From JBBQWR01 sp038210495 (GTDB taxonomy: Bacteria > Planctomycetota > Planctomycetia > Pirellulales > DATAWG01), in assembly GCA_038210495.1 (NCBI GenBank), contig JBBQWR010000010.1, forward strand, positions 56,670-120,669: 64,000 nucleotides of DNA, in the 5' to 3' direction. The position numbers and the translations under genes are program-made. Positions 7,803 through 16,054 of this stretch are shown here, one piece after another (positions within the stretch are counted from its first letter, which is position 1; every line of letters begins with the position of its first letter). Under the pieces are notes generated by a model that saw only the letters and a program-made list of their open reading frames with translations, did not search any database and was not told the origin of the DNA.

Positions 7803-9038
7803 ATGTCAGACCCCTATTTTCAGCAGCTCTTCTCCGACCGCATCGGTGGCGTCAACTACGGCAAAGGCACGGAGATATATAAGTTCGAAAAGATCAAGCG
7901 CGCCAAGCGGAAAGCCCTGGCCGACCATCCCGAACGACAATTGATCGATTTCGGCATCGGCGAAAATGACGAGATGGCGCCGGAGAGCGTCCGCGCCGTC
8001 ATGGCCGGAGAGATCGATCGGCCGGAGAACCGCGGTTACGCCGACAACGGGATCGCCGCCTATAAGGAGGCCGCCGCTCGATTCATGCAGCGTAATTTCG
8101 CCGTTGCGCTCGATCCGGCGACCGAGGTCAATCACTGCATCGGCTCGAAGCCCGCGCTCGCGATGCTGCCGGCCGCGTTCATCAACCCGGGTGATGTCAC
8201 GCTGATGACCGTGCCTGGTTACCCCGTCGCCGGCACGCACACAAAATATTATGGCGGCGACGTTCATCGGCTGCCCCTGTTGGCCGAGAACGATTTCTTT
8301 CCCGATCTCGATTCGATCCCCAGCGACGTGCTCCGGCGGGCGAAGCTGCTCGTGCTCAATTATCCCAACAGCCCGACGGGCCGGGTCGCCACTGCGGACT
8401 TTTATCGCCTCGTCGTCGACTTTGCCGGCGAGCATCAGTTGGTTGTGGTGCAAGACGCGGCGCATATCATGCTCAGCTACGAAGGGGCCCCGCTGAGCTT
8501 CCTCTCTATCCCAGGCGCGAAAGACGTCGGCGTCGAGGTCCATTCGATGTCCAAAGGCTTTCACATGATCGGCTGGCGGCTCGGCTGGGTCTGCGGTCAC
8601 GAGCGAATCGTGCGCGCCTTCGCCGACATCAAGGACAACAGCGACTCTGGCCAGTTCATGGCAATCCAAAAAGCAGGAGCCGCGGCGCTCGACGACACGG
8701 CCATCCCGGCGCAGGTCCGCGAAAAATACCGCCGCCGGCTGCAAAAGCTCGTCGATGTGCTCAACCGCTGCGGATTCTCCTGCAAGGTGCCCGGCGGCAC
8801 ATATTTCTTGTACGTGAAAAGCCCGCGCGGCGTCTTGGGCGGCCTACGTTTCGACACGGCCGAAGCGGCCAGTCAGTTTCTCATTACTGAGCATTCGATC
8901 TGTACGGTTCCTTGGGACGACGCCGGCGCTTTCTTGCGATTCTCGGTCACTTACGAAGCACCGGAGGCGGCGTCGGAAGACGCTCTGATGGCGGAGACCG
9001 AGTCGCGCTTGAAGCAACTGAATTTACAATTCGCGTGA
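7803..9038 (+). CDS. dapL: LL-diaminopimelate aminotransferase
   Basis: DapL converts tetrahydrodipicolinate directly to LL-diaminopimelate in lysine and cell-wall synthesis, using PLP and glutamate. The ATG at 7803 gives 411 aa, the usual DapL length; 22 upstream codons have no family similarity. Visible fold-type I aminotransferase features are the N-terminal YKFEKIK region, NYPNSPTG (187-194), the QDAAH segment with the PLP-contacting Asp218, and SMSKGFHMIGWRLGW with Lys251 as the Schiff-base lysine. Planctomycetes commonly use this one-step DapL route. Confidence 0.92.
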   Translation: MSDPYFQQLFSDRIGGVNYGKGTEIYKFEKIKRAKRKALADHPERQLIDFGIGENDEMAPESVRAVMAGEIDRPENRGYADNGIAAYKEAAARFMQRNFAVALDPATEVNHCIGSKPALAMLPAAFINPGDVTLMTVPGYPVAGTHTKYYGGDVHRLPLLAENDFFPDLDSIPSDVLRRAKLLVLNYPNSPTGRVATADFYRLVVDFAGEHQLVVVQDAAHIMLSYEGAPLSFLSIPGAKDVGVEVHSMSKGFHMIGWRLGWVCGHERIVRAFADIKDNSDSGQFMAIQKAGAAALDDTAIPAQVREKYRRRLQKLVDVLNRCGFSCKVPGGTYFLYVKSPRGVLGGLRFDTAEAASQFLITEHSICTVPWDDAGAFLRFSVTYEAPEAASEDALMAETESRLKQLNLQFA

Positions 9039-9083
9039 GAGTTTCTACGAGAACCGTTTGGCTTGAGACCGGACCGAGGGACC

Positions 9084-9123
9084 GGGTGGCCGGAACTGGA
9101 GGCGCTTCGCGAAAGCCCCCGGT
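9084..9123 (+). repeat. REP-like family A copy
   Basis: The element reads GGGTGGCCGGAACTGGAGG followed by CGCTTCGCGAAAGCCCCCGG. It matches the copies at 18103, 46399 and 56581, and has the internal CTTCGCGAAAG hairpin. It lies in the dapL-VanZ gap. Confidence 0.7.
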
Positions 9124-9157
9124 AGCGCGACGAAATGTTCTGTAGGATGCTCGAACT

Positions 9158-9206
9158 GTCAGGCAGGATGCCTGACCTACAAGGCTGTCAGGCAGGATGC
9201 CTGACC
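9158..9206. repeat. REPIN-like family B, tandem palindromes
   Basis: Two copies of the palindromic unit GTCAGGCAGGATGCCTGACC lie 6 bp apart at 9158-9177 and 9187-9206; the first continues as TAC. The same unit with variable centres occurs as doublets at 11662-11750, 28697-28787 and 44069-44162. The second copy contains an ATG (9197) that would extend the VanZ-like gene and was not accepted as its start. Confidence 0.8.
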
Positions 9207-9217
9207 GACGAGGTCCC

Positions 9218-9712
9218 ATGCCCGAGGCGCCAAAACCAAAACCGGCGGCCAGCCGCGAGGGGAAATTTCGTTGGTGGCGATTCGCGCCGGTGATCGTCTG
9301 GCTCGGCCTGATCTTCTTCGCCTCGACCGGCACGTTCACGCCGCGCAAAACGCTACGGCTGATTCATCCGGTGTTGGTTTGGGCGTTTCCAACCGCCAGC
9401 GAACAGCAGATCGATCGCGTAAATCTGATTCTGCGAAAAGTAGGCCACTTCTCGGAGTATGCCTGCTTGGCCGGTTTGTTAGCTTGGCTGACGATTACCA
9501 CCTTACCGCCTTCGAAACTCTCCTGGTGGTTCACGATTTCGCTAGTCGTTATCGCCCTGGTCGCGGCCTCGGACGAATTTCACCAGCGGTTCGTCCCCGA
9601 TCGAAACGCATCGCTCGCCGACATCGGCCTCGACATACTCGGCGGCCTGACTTTGCTAAGCTGCATAGCAGTCTGGAGATCGTGCAGCAGTTTTCGTCCC
9701 TCGCAGGACTAA
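9218..9712 (+). CDS. VanZ-like membrane protein
   Basis: A small integral membrane protein of 164 aa with four helices. The VanZ signature is present: KVGHFSEYACLAGLL, and SDEFHQRFVPDRNASLADI before the last helix. VanZ-like proteins are named after the teicoplanin-resistance accessory gene, but most members have no known role. The start at 9218 is preferred to the ATG 21 bp upstream because that ATG lies inside a dispersed repeat. Confidence 0.82.
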   Translation: MPEAPKPKPAASREGKFRWWRFAPVIVWLGLIFFASTGTFTPRKTLRLIHPVLVWAFPTASEQQIDRVNLILRKVGHFSEYACLAGLLAWLTITTLPPSKLSWWFTISLVVIALVAASDEFHQRFVPDRNASLADIGLDILGGLTLLSCIAVWRSCSSFRPSQD

Positions 9713-9826
9713 CCGGCGCCGCATAAAATACTGTCGTCGCTTTCGTCCCCTTAGCCTCCTTCGCGCCTTCGCGATAAATCCACTTCGTCACCGGCCACCC
9801 GCCACTCACCACCCGCCTCGCTCCCC

Positions 9827-10450
9827 ATGTTCTACTGCTTCGACGGCATTGATGGCGGCGGCAAGTCGACGCAGATGAATCTGCTGGTTGGTTGGCTGAA
9901 AGAGCGGGGCCACGACGTCGTATGTTGCCGCGATCCGGGGAGCACGCCCCTGGGCGAAACGATTCGCACGCTGCTACTCGATCGGGCCGGCGTTGCGATC
10001 GGACGACCCGCCGAAGCATTCTTATACATGGCCGCCCGGGCGCAAATGGTCGAGGAGCTTATCCGTCCCGCCCTGGCACGCGGCCAGACCGTCGTCTCCG
10101 ATCGATTTCTATTGGCTAACGTTGTTTATCAAGGTCACGCCGGCGGCCTAGATCCCAAGGAACTGTGGCGAATCGGGCATCTGGCCACCGGCGGTATCGA
10201 GCCCGATCTGACGTTCGTCCTCGATCTGGCGCCAGACATCGCCGCCACCCGGCTCAACCGCGACCTCGACCGCATGGAGCTTCAAGGAGACGACTTCCGC
10301 GCCTGTCTCCGCGCCGGCTACCTCGCCGAAGCAGCCCAGCGACCTGACAGAATCGTGATCATCGATGCGCGCCAGTCGATTGAATTGATCGCCACGGAAA
10401 TTCGGCAAGCCGCAGAGAGTCGGGAGACGGGAGTCGGGAGACGGGAGTAA
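9827..10450 (+). CDS. tmk: Thymidylate kinase
   Basis: Tmk phosphorylates dTMP to dTDP. The P-loop FDGIDGGGKSTQ is at residues 3-14, the LID/substrate segments RDPGSTPLGETIRTLL and SDRFLLANVVYQG are intact, and the length of 207 aa is normal. The last 11 or so residues (SRETGVGRRE) are encoded by a tandem 14-bp repeat that continues past the stop, so the natural C-terminus has probably been replaced. holB follows 150 bp downstream, a pairing common in bacteria. Confidence 0.93.
   Translation: MFYCFDGIDGGGKSTQMNLLVGWLKERGHDVVCCRDPGSTPLGETIRTLLLDRAGVAIGRPAEAFLYMAARAQMVEELIRPALARGQTVVSDRFLLANVVYQGHAGGLDPKELWRIGHLATGGIEPDLTFVLDLAPDIAATRLNRDLDRMELQGDDFRACLRAGYLAEAAQRPDRIVIIDARQSIELIATEIRQAAESRETGVGRRE
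10417..10450 (+). repeat. Tandem 14-bp repeat at the tmk 3' end
   Basis: GAGTCGGGAGACGG occurs twice exactly (10417-10430 and 10431-10444) and a third copy begins and degenerates (GAGTAAG), providing the tmk TAA stop. Similar G/A-rich text continues to about 10490. Confidence 0.7.
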
Positions 10451-10519
10451 GAAAGGGAGAGAGTTGGGAGTTAGGATTTGGGGGGTGGGAAAGCACGAAG
10501 TCCGACTCAATCTCAGACC

Positions 10520-10588
10520 TTCGTCATTCGTCATTGGGTCATTAGTTATTGATTAGACTTTGGATATTTCGTCATTCGTCATTCCTCC
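10520..10588. repeat. Direct ATTCGTCATT-type repeats in the tmk-holB gap
   Basis: The string CGTCATTCGTCATT occurs at both ends of this stretch, with a degenerate copy (GGTCATTAGTTATTG) between. The reverse-complement form GACGAATGAC occurs near 18150. No function is apparent. Confidence 0.5.
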
Positions 10589-10600
10589 CGGCATTCTCCC

Positions 10601-11665
10601 ATGTGGCAAGGCATCCTCGGACACGACGACGTTGTAGCCAAGTTCCGCCAGGCGCTGGAGCGTGGCCGGTTGGCGAGCACTTTTTTGTTCGTCGGCCCGG
10701 CGGGAACCGGCAAGCGGGCGTTTGCGCTAAAACTGGCTCAAGCGCTGCTGTGTCAGCGCAATCCCGAGACGCAGCTTGATCCCTGCGGCCAATGTCCCGG
10801 CTGCGTGCAAGTCGCCGCGCTGACACATCCCGACCTGCTGATCGTGAAAAAGCCGGCCGACAAAAGCGCCCTACCCCTGGCTTTGCTGATCGGCGATCAC
10901 GAACACCGGGGGCATGAGGGCTTCTGCCACGACATCAGTCTCAAGCCTTTCATGGGCGGACGCAAGGTTGGCATCATTGACGATGCCGACTATTTGAATG
11001 TCGAAGGCGCCAACGCTCTGCTCAAGACGCTCGAAGAGCCACCGCCGCGCTCGGTCCTGATTCTGATCGGCACGAGCGCCGACAAACAACTGCCGACGAT
11101 TCGCTCTCGGGCACAGATTATTCGCTTCCGTCCGCTCACCGGGGCGATCGTGGCCCAGTTGCTCGTCGAGCAGGGCATCGCCACCGATCCGGCGGAGGCC
11201 CAGCGGCTAGGCCAATTTAGCGAAGGAAGTCTCGATCGCGCGGCTGAGTTGGCGGATCCGGAGCTCTGGACGTTCCGCGGCGACATGCTCGCCGCGCTGG
11301 CCAGGCAGCCGCTGGATAGCGTTCGCTTGGCCCAGACGGTCACGTCATTTATCGACGCGGCCGGCAAGGAGGCGCCGCTGCGTCGGGCCCGATCGCGGCT
11401 GCTCGTCGGATTTGCGATCGATTTCTTTCGCGTCCTTGTCCGCCGTCTTCATGGCGCCAACTTGGACGCCGCCGCCGCCAACCAACCCGAGCTATCCGAA
11501 ATGTCCGCACTCGCTCAGCGGGCCATCCAATCCGGCTGGACCGAGACCTCCGCGACCGCTGCTCTGGAGCGCTGCCTGGAAACGCTCTCGCACATCGACC
11601 GCAACGCCAACCAAGGGACGATGGTCGAGTCGTGGCTCGACGATGTGGCGAGCGGCGCGTCGTAG
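10601..11665 (+). CDS. holB: DNA polymerase III delta-prime subunit
   Basis: The delta-prime subunit is part of the sliding-clamp loader. AAA+ features are clear: Walker A GPAGTGKRAF (about residues 30-39), a zinc module with CGQCPGC and an upstream Cys in LLCQRN, the Walker B-like region IIDDADYLNVEGANALLKTLEEPP, and the TIRSRAQ arginine motif. The length of 354 aa is in range. It follows tmk. The TAG stop is formed by the outer arm of a REPIN-like repeat. Confidence 0.92.
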   Translation: MWQGILGHDDVVAKFRQALERGRLASTFLFVGPAGTGKRAFALKLAQALLCQRNPETQLDPCGQCPGCVQVAALTHPDLLIVKKPADKSALPLALLIGDHEHRGHEGFCHDISLKPFMGGRKVGIIDDADYLNVEGANALLKTLEEPPPRSVLILIGTSADKQLPTIRSRAQIIRFRPLTGAIVAQLLVEQGIATDPAEAQRLGQFSEGSLDRAAELADPELWTFRGDMLAALARQPLDSVRLAQTVTSFIDAAGKEAPLRRARSRLLVGFAIDFFRVLVRRLHGANLDAAAANQPELSEMSALAQRAIQSGWTETSATAALERCLETLSHIDRNANQGTMVESWLDDVASGAS

Positions 11666-11750
11666 GTCAGGCATCCCGTGCCTGACACGTGCGACGTGAG
11701 TATCGCCTGCACCCGAACTCGCGCTGTCAGGCACAGAGTGCCTGACCTAC
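11662..11750. repeat. REPIN-like family B doublet after holB
   Basis: The element is bounded by GTAGGTCAGGCA at 11662 and TGCCTGACCTAC ending at 11750. It contains two palindromic units (GTCAGGCA...TGCCTGAC) in inverted arrangement around a spacer of about 39 bp. The holB stop codon (11663-11665) is the TAG of the left arm. Total length is 89 bp. Confidence 0.85.
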
Positions 11751-11851
11751 CTTTGTCCGTCCCCGCGTTGCCAGGCGTCGCTAAACAGCTATATTGCGCT
11801 CAGCGACGTCTCGCTCCTCGTCACCTCACCCATCACTCCTCGCCCGCCACG

Positions 11852-12484
11852 ATGACCTCCCCATCCGCCGACCGCCAGTGGTTCATCGTCAGCCGCTGGC
11901 AAGAGTTCCAGGGCGAAGCCCGGGCGAATCTGCTTCGCACGATCTGCGTCGGCGCGTTCTACATTATCGAGCTGATCAATCACGGCGTACAGATCGGGCC
12001 GCTGCAGCTCCCAAAACTCGTCGGCGACCAATTTCATCGATCGGTTACGGGCTTGGCCATCGCCTGGACGATGGTCGCCCTCGTGACGCACGTTTGCCTT
12101 CGCCGCCAATTCTTCCCCGCGGCGACCAAATACATCACGACCGCCTGCGACCTGGCGATTCTTACCGCCGTGCTCACGATCGCCGACGGTCCGCGGAGCC
12201 CGATCGTCGTCGCCTATTTTCTGATCCTCGCGCTGGCCGCGTTGCGACTTAGCTTGCGACTCGTCTCGGCCACCACGATCGGCGCGATCGTGAGCTACAT
12301 GTTCCTCTTGGGCTTCGTCAAATATTACGCTGCCACCGATCGCGCCACGGCGATGAACGTGCCTCGCTACTACGAACTGATCATTCTCGTGGCCCTAGCG
12401 CTGACCGGCGTGATTTTAGGCCAAGTGATTCGGCAGATGCGAACGGCGGCTGAGGATTATTCCCGACGAACGGCTCGACAATAA
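11852..12484 (+). CDS. Integral membrane protein of unknown function
   Basis: A 210-aa protein with about six hydrophobic helices. The segment ending RQMRTAAEDYSRRTARQ is a charged cytoplasmic tail. The layout recalls the membrane sensor module of some histidine kinases and cyclases, but no catalytic domain follows. The ATG at 11852 was chosen because the 58 codons upstream read through the family B repeat and look like noise. No family was recognised. Confidence 0.7.
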   Translation: MTSPSADRQWFIVSRWQEFQGEARANLLRTICVGAFYIIELINHGVQIGPLQLPKLVGDQFHRSVTGLAIAWTMVALVTHVCLRRQFFPAATKYITTACDLAILTAVLTIADGPRSPIVVAYFLILALAALRLSLRLVSATTIGAIVSYMFLLGFVKYYAATDRATAMNVPRYYELIILVALALTGVILGQVIRQMRTAAEDYSRRTARQ

Positions 12485-12537
12485 CCGGTTGTTGTCCATC
12501 GGTTCTGACTACTAAGTTGGGCGGGACAATCGATCTC

Positions 12538-12874
12538 ATGGACATACATCCGAATCTTGAAGAACCGAACGTTTGCACGGATTGCGGAGCGCCGGCGACA
12601 GCCGGCAGCAGTCGTTGCCGGCTTTGCGGAATCAAAGATAAGCAAGTTGGCGTCGACGAATGAAAAAGTCACCGCGTTCCTTTCATCATTAGGGATCGTC
12701 GTCCTGATCGCGACAGGCGCTTCCGTTGCCTTCGCATCGTCATGTTTTCCGCTCGGTATGGTGGCCGTCACGGTAATTCAGGCCCAGGCATTTTTTGTGG
12801 CGCTGATTCCCATTGTGCTCATTAGCATCGCACTCGCAATTTATGTCGCTTACCGGCTCGTATGTGTCCTCTGA
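12538..12874 (+). pseudogene. Decayed tandem copy of the downstream zinc-ribbon membrane protein
   Basis: An ATG at 12538 opens a 41-codon frame (stop TGA 12661-12663) with the zinc ribbon CTDCGAP...CRLCG, matching CADCGAP...CWLCG of the gene at 12936. The membrane half (NEKVTAFLSSLGIVVLIATG...SCFPLGMVAV) continues in a different frame to 12874 and matches GQKMMTFFASFSVVVAAF...TCFPVGLGV of the same neighbour. The middle of about 100 residues, including the first hydrophobic region, is missing. The picture is a tandem duplicate with an internal deletion and frameshift. A short free-standing zinc-ribbon peptide cannot be excluded. Confidence 0.65.
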
Positions 12875-12935
12875 CACTGAAAGAAATCGACTGGCAAAAC
12901 TCATGTAGGCCAAGTGAAAGCTGGCTCGACAAATT

Positions 12936-13550
12936 ATGGACACACCCTCAATTCCAGCAAAACCGGCCGCCTGCGCCGACTGCGGCGCGCCGATCAACGC
13001 CGGCCAGACGCGTTGTTGGCTTTGTGGTAACAGCGATCCACAGCCGGCAAGCCCTCGCGAGAAGGGAAATGATTGGTCATCTGAATCGGTAGCCGCGAAT
13101 CCCTACGCCTCCCCTGCTGCGCCGGACTATTCCGCGACGCAGTTCAGCCTCACGACTTTGTTCTTGTGGACGACGCTTGTTGCCGTGATCGCCGGCAGCG
13201 CCTCGATTGCGCCTGGGCTGGCGATCGGTCTGGCAATTTTGTGTTTCCCCGCGGCTCTACGCACGATCGGGAACGTCAATCGTCTAAAACAAACTACCGG
13301 CAGGTCGCCGACTTCGGGTCAGAAGATGATGACATTTTTCGCTTCGTTCTCGGTCGTTGTCGCAGCCTTCATCGCCGCCAGCGCTGCTTTCGTGGCGACC
13401 TGTTTCCCCGTGGGATTAGGCGTGGCCGCGACCGGCGCATCGGAAAGTAATTTCTTTGGGGTTATGCTGTTTGTCATCACGGTGAGTGGCGCAATCGCGG
13501 CTTTTGTCGGCTACATCGTCCTTCGGCGCTTATGGTGGGATAAGAAATGA
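12936..13550 (+). CDS. Zinc-ribbon membrane protein of unknown function
   Basis: A 204-aa protein. The N-terminus is a short zinc ribbon with two CxxC knuckles (CADCGAPINAGQTRCWLCG, residues 13-31), then a polar linker (NPYASPAAPDYSATQFSL). Three or four hydrophobic helices follow, in two pairs around a basic segment. This layout of zinc ribbon, linker and membrane bundle recurs in planctomycete proteins of unknown role. Its TGA overlaps the ATG of the radical SAM gene (ATGA), so the two are likely translated together. A broken paralogue lies immediately upstream. Confidence 0.75.
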   Translation: MDTPSIPAKPAACADCGAPINAGQTRCWLCGNSDPQPASPREKGNDWSSESVAANPYASPAAPDYSATQFSLTTLFLWTTLVAVIAGSASIAPGLAIGLAILCFPAALRTIGNVNRLKQTTGRSPTSGQKMMTFFASFSVVVAAFIAASAAFVATCFPVGLGVAATGASESNFFGVMLFVITVSGAIAAFVGYIVLRRLWWDKK

Positions 13551-15097
13551 ATATGAAACTCCGCGAACACCGCTTCCTCGGCATGACGCAGAGTCTCTGC
13601 CCTGAGTGCCTCGCCGTCATTCCGGCGAAGATCATCGTCAAGCGCGCCGGCCGCGTTTACTTTCGTAAGCGGTGCCCAACGCATGGCGTTCGCGAGGATT
13701 TTATTTGCTCGGATGTCTCGCAATACGATCGGATGGAATTCAGTTTGCCCGGCAAGGCCCCAAAATTCGGCGTCGAGCCCGATAAGGGCTGCCCTTTGGA
13801 TTGCGGCCTATGCACCGAGCACGAACAGCACACATGCGTCGGGCTCCTCGAAATCACCGCCGCCTGCAATCTGACCTGCCCAACGTGCTTCTCCGCCAGC
13901 GGCCCCGGCTTGAAGCATCTCACGGTCGACGAGTGCCGCCGGGCGATCGATCGGCTGGTGGAAGTCGAAACCCGCCCCGAGGTACTGCAACTCTCCGGCG
14001 GCGAGCCAACCATCCACCCGCAATTCGCCGAAATCTTGGAATATGCTTGCGCGCAGCCGATCGATGTCGTGATGGTCAACACGAACGGCATTCGGCTGGC
14101 TCACGACCCCGTGCTGATCGACTATCTCGGCAATTTGCGCGACCGGGTGCAAATCTATCTTCAATTCGATGGGCTCACCGACAGTGTGTATCAAACGCTT
14201 CGCGGCGAGCCGCTGGCTCAGATCAAACTGCGAGCCGTTGAGAATCTCGGCCGCGTCGGACTGCGCACGACATTGGTCACAACGCTCGAGCCTGGCGTGA
14301 ACGAGCACGAAATCGGCGCGATCGTCCAGTATGGTCTGGAGCGTCCTTGGATCACCGGGATCAGCTTTCAGCCGACGACATATTCCGGCCGCTACATGCT
14401 GCCCGAAACGCTCGAGCGGCGGATCACTTTCCCGGATGTCGTTCGCGAAATCGCCCGACAAACGAACGGCCTGTATCGCGAAGACGATTTTCTTCCGCTG
14501 CCTTGTGCTCATCCCAACTGTCACACGCTGAGCTACGCCTACCGCAGCGGCGGGCGCGTCGTGCCGCTCTCGCGGTTCATCGACGCCCGCAAGCATCTGG
14601 ATCTTTTGGCCAACGGCATCACGTTCACGCGCCTAAAGGCCCGCGAACTGATCGAGCGTTTTCTTGTCGCGGAAAGCTGCTGCGACGTGACTCAGGCTTC
14701 TATCCTGAGCGGCCACCACACTAACGGCGCCCATTCCGCGAGTGCCATTGTTGGCAGTGGCGGCGTGACGATGGCAGCACCGTACGCTCCCGCGACCGAC
14801 TCCGACCTCCCATCCCTCGCCGCCGAATTCTTCACGCGAGCGACCACGGAGCAACTCGCCGCCGAAGACGTCTTCCGCATCACCATCACGTCGTTTCTCG
14901 ATGCCTATAACTTCGACGTCCGCCGCGTCATGAAGTGCTGCATCCACCACCTGCTTCCCAGCGGCCACATCATCCCTTTCTGCGCCTACAACGTCCTGTA
15001 TCGCAACGGTCACGTCCCGCTGCCCACGCTCCGTGCTCTCTCGATCCTGACTCCTTCGTCGTCCGCCCCCCTTGTCGCCGGCAGAGAGCCGGGTTGA
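13547..15097 (+). CDS. Radical SAM enzyme resembling tetraether lipid synthase (Tes/MJ0619 family)
   Basis: This 516-aa protein has the radical SAM triad at Cys107, Cys111 and Cys114 (CNLTCPTC). Ahead of it is an N-terminal Cys-rich module (Cys18, 21 and 43, CPTHG) and a second cluster CPLDCGLC (82-89). The order of these elements, with GLCTEHEQHTC just before the triad, LSGGEPT, VNTNGI, YLQFDG and ISFQPTTYSGRY, matches the archaeal Tes/MJ0619 family, which joins lipid tails into tetraethers. Bacterial members of this family exist but mostly lack a proven function. It is coupled to the zinc-ribbon membrane protein by ATGA overlap. Family membership is well supported; the lipid substrate is inferred. 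Confidence 0.8.
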   Translation: MNMKLREHRFLGMTQSLCPECLAVIPAKIIVKRAGRVYFRKRCPTHGVREDFICSDVSQYDRMEFSLPGKAPKFGVEPDKGCPLDCGLCTEHEQHTCVGLLEITAACNLTCPTCFSASGPGLKHLTVDECRRAIDRLVEVETRPEVLQLSGGEPTIHPQFAEILEYACAQPIDVVMVNTNGIRLAHDPVLIDYLGNLRDRVQIYLQFDGLTDSVYQTLRGEPLAQIKLRAVENLGRVGLRTTLVTTLEPGVNEHEIGAIVQYGLERPWITGISFQPTTYSGRYMLPETLERRITFPDVVREIARQTNGLYREDDFLPLPCAHPNCHTLSYAYRSGGRVVPLSRFIDARKHLDLLANGITFTRLKARELIERFLVAESCCDVTQASILSGHHTNGAHSASAIVGSGGVTMAAPYAPATDSDLPSLAAEFFTRATTEQLAAEDVFRITITSFLDAYNFDVRRVMKCCIHHLLPSGHIIPFCAYNVLYRNGHVPLPTLRALSILTPSSSAPLVAGREPG

Positions 15098-15231
15098 AGG
15101 GCAGTCCGGCGCATGACAAGGCATTGCGCGTACTCGACTCTAATCGGCCGTGATATTGGGTCTGCGTCGACCGCTTCAATAACCTTGCCTCAACAGTCGT
15201 TAGCACGATATAGTTGAGCAGGCAGATTACG

Positions 15232-15579
15232 ATGAACTGGGGTAGCGGTATGGCGATGCGAACAACGTCCGAGGCGCCGCCGCCGACCTCCGGTCCGGAT
15301 GGAGTCATGCGAGGCGGAGCGACTTGCATAACGCTCGACACCGTGGTCCCCGCATTTCGGGAAGGGCTGACTCCAGGGTACATCGTCGAGCAATATCCGA
15401 CTTTGCGCCTCCCCGACGTGTATTCGGTGATTGCGTATGCGCTAAATCATCCGGACGAGATCGAAATCTACTTGCGCGGGCGGCAGCGCGGCGCGGACGA
15501 AGTTCGCCGTGCGAACGAGACGCGATTCGATTCCACGGGCGTTCGCGACCGCCTCGTCGCTCGTCGGCGCGAGGGTTAA
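15232..15579 (+). CDS. DUF433-family antitoxin
   Basis: A 115-aa protein whose core (CITLDTVVPAFREGLTPGYIVEQYPTLRLPDVYSVIAYALNHPDEIEIYL) is the DUF433 winged-helix domain, the VapB45-like antitoxin. The basic C-terminus may contact the partner toxin. The first ATG is at 15232; 15250 is also possible. It lies 6 bp before a DUF5615-like PIN gene, the usual arrangement for this toxin-antitoxin class. Such pairs are normally autoregulated. Confidence 0.82.
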   Translation: MNWGSGMAMRTTSEAPPPTSGPDGVMRGGATCITLDTVVPAFREGLTPGYIVEQYPTLRLPDVYSVIAYALNHPDEIEIYLRGRQRGADEVRRANETRFDSTGVRDRLVARRREG

Positions 15580-15585
15580 TCACCC

Positions 15586-15939
15586 ATGTTGCTTTTGGCG
15601 GCCGACGAGAACTTCAACAACGACATCGTTCGAGGATTGCGACGTCGAAAACCGGTTATTGATATCGTTCGCATCCAAGATGCTGGGCTTGCGTCGGAAT
15701 CCGACCCAGTGATTTTGGAGTGGGCCGCAATAAACGGCCGTGTCCTGTTGACCCACGATGTTTCGATAATAACAGGGTACGCATACGAGCGAGTTCTGCT
15801 GGGCAAGCGGATGCCGGGCGTATTCGAGGCTGGCCGACAGACGCCGGTTGGCGTAGCCAGCGACGATATCGAGTTATTGGCCCAGTGCAGCCTCGAAATT
15901 GAATGGGAAGGCCAAGTCCGCTCTCTACCGCTCCGATGA
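15586..15939 (+). CDS. DUF5615-family PIN-like toxin
   Basis: A 117-aa protein starting MLLLAADENFNNDIVRGLRRR, the DENF signature of DUF5615/Mut7-C-type PIN-like nucleases. Acidic residues expected in a PIN active site appear at the N-terminus (Asp7, Glu8) and in VLLTHDVSI. Members are paired with DUF433 antitoxins and are predicted RNases. It follows the antitoxin by 6 bp. The toxin assignment is by family and pairing. Confidence 0.82.
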   Translation: MLLLAADENFNNDIVRGLRRRKPVIDIVRIQDAGLASESDPVILEWAAINGRVLLTHDVSIITGYAYERVLLGKRMPGVFEAGRQTPVGVASDDIELLAQCSLEIEWEGQVRSLPLR

Positions 15940-15998
15940 CAGCCTCAGCGCCAGTCGCTTGACAAGGCCATTTGGCTCAGCAACACTGCGCGAGGCGG

Positions 15999-16004
15999 TA
16001 TAAT
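15999..16004 (+). promoter_or_regulatory. Candidate -10 box upstream of floA
   Basis: TATAAT at 15999-16004 is a perfect -10 hexamer. No -35 at standard spacing was found: TTGACA at 15959-15964 is too far away, and TTGGCT at 15972 leaves 21 bp. Initiation near 16011 would favour the floA start at 16055 over the one at 16019. Confidence 0.4.
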
Positions 16005-16054
16005 TCAGTCTTGAGACCGTGCCGCCCCCTGTTTTCACCGTGTTTGGATCCGCT

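Noticed and set aside
12557..12874. Open frame read as an independent 105-aa membrane protein
   Set aside because: Its first 35 residues are an out-of-frame reading of the zinc-ribbon part and only the second half resembles the downstream paralogue, so a decayed duplicate explains it better.
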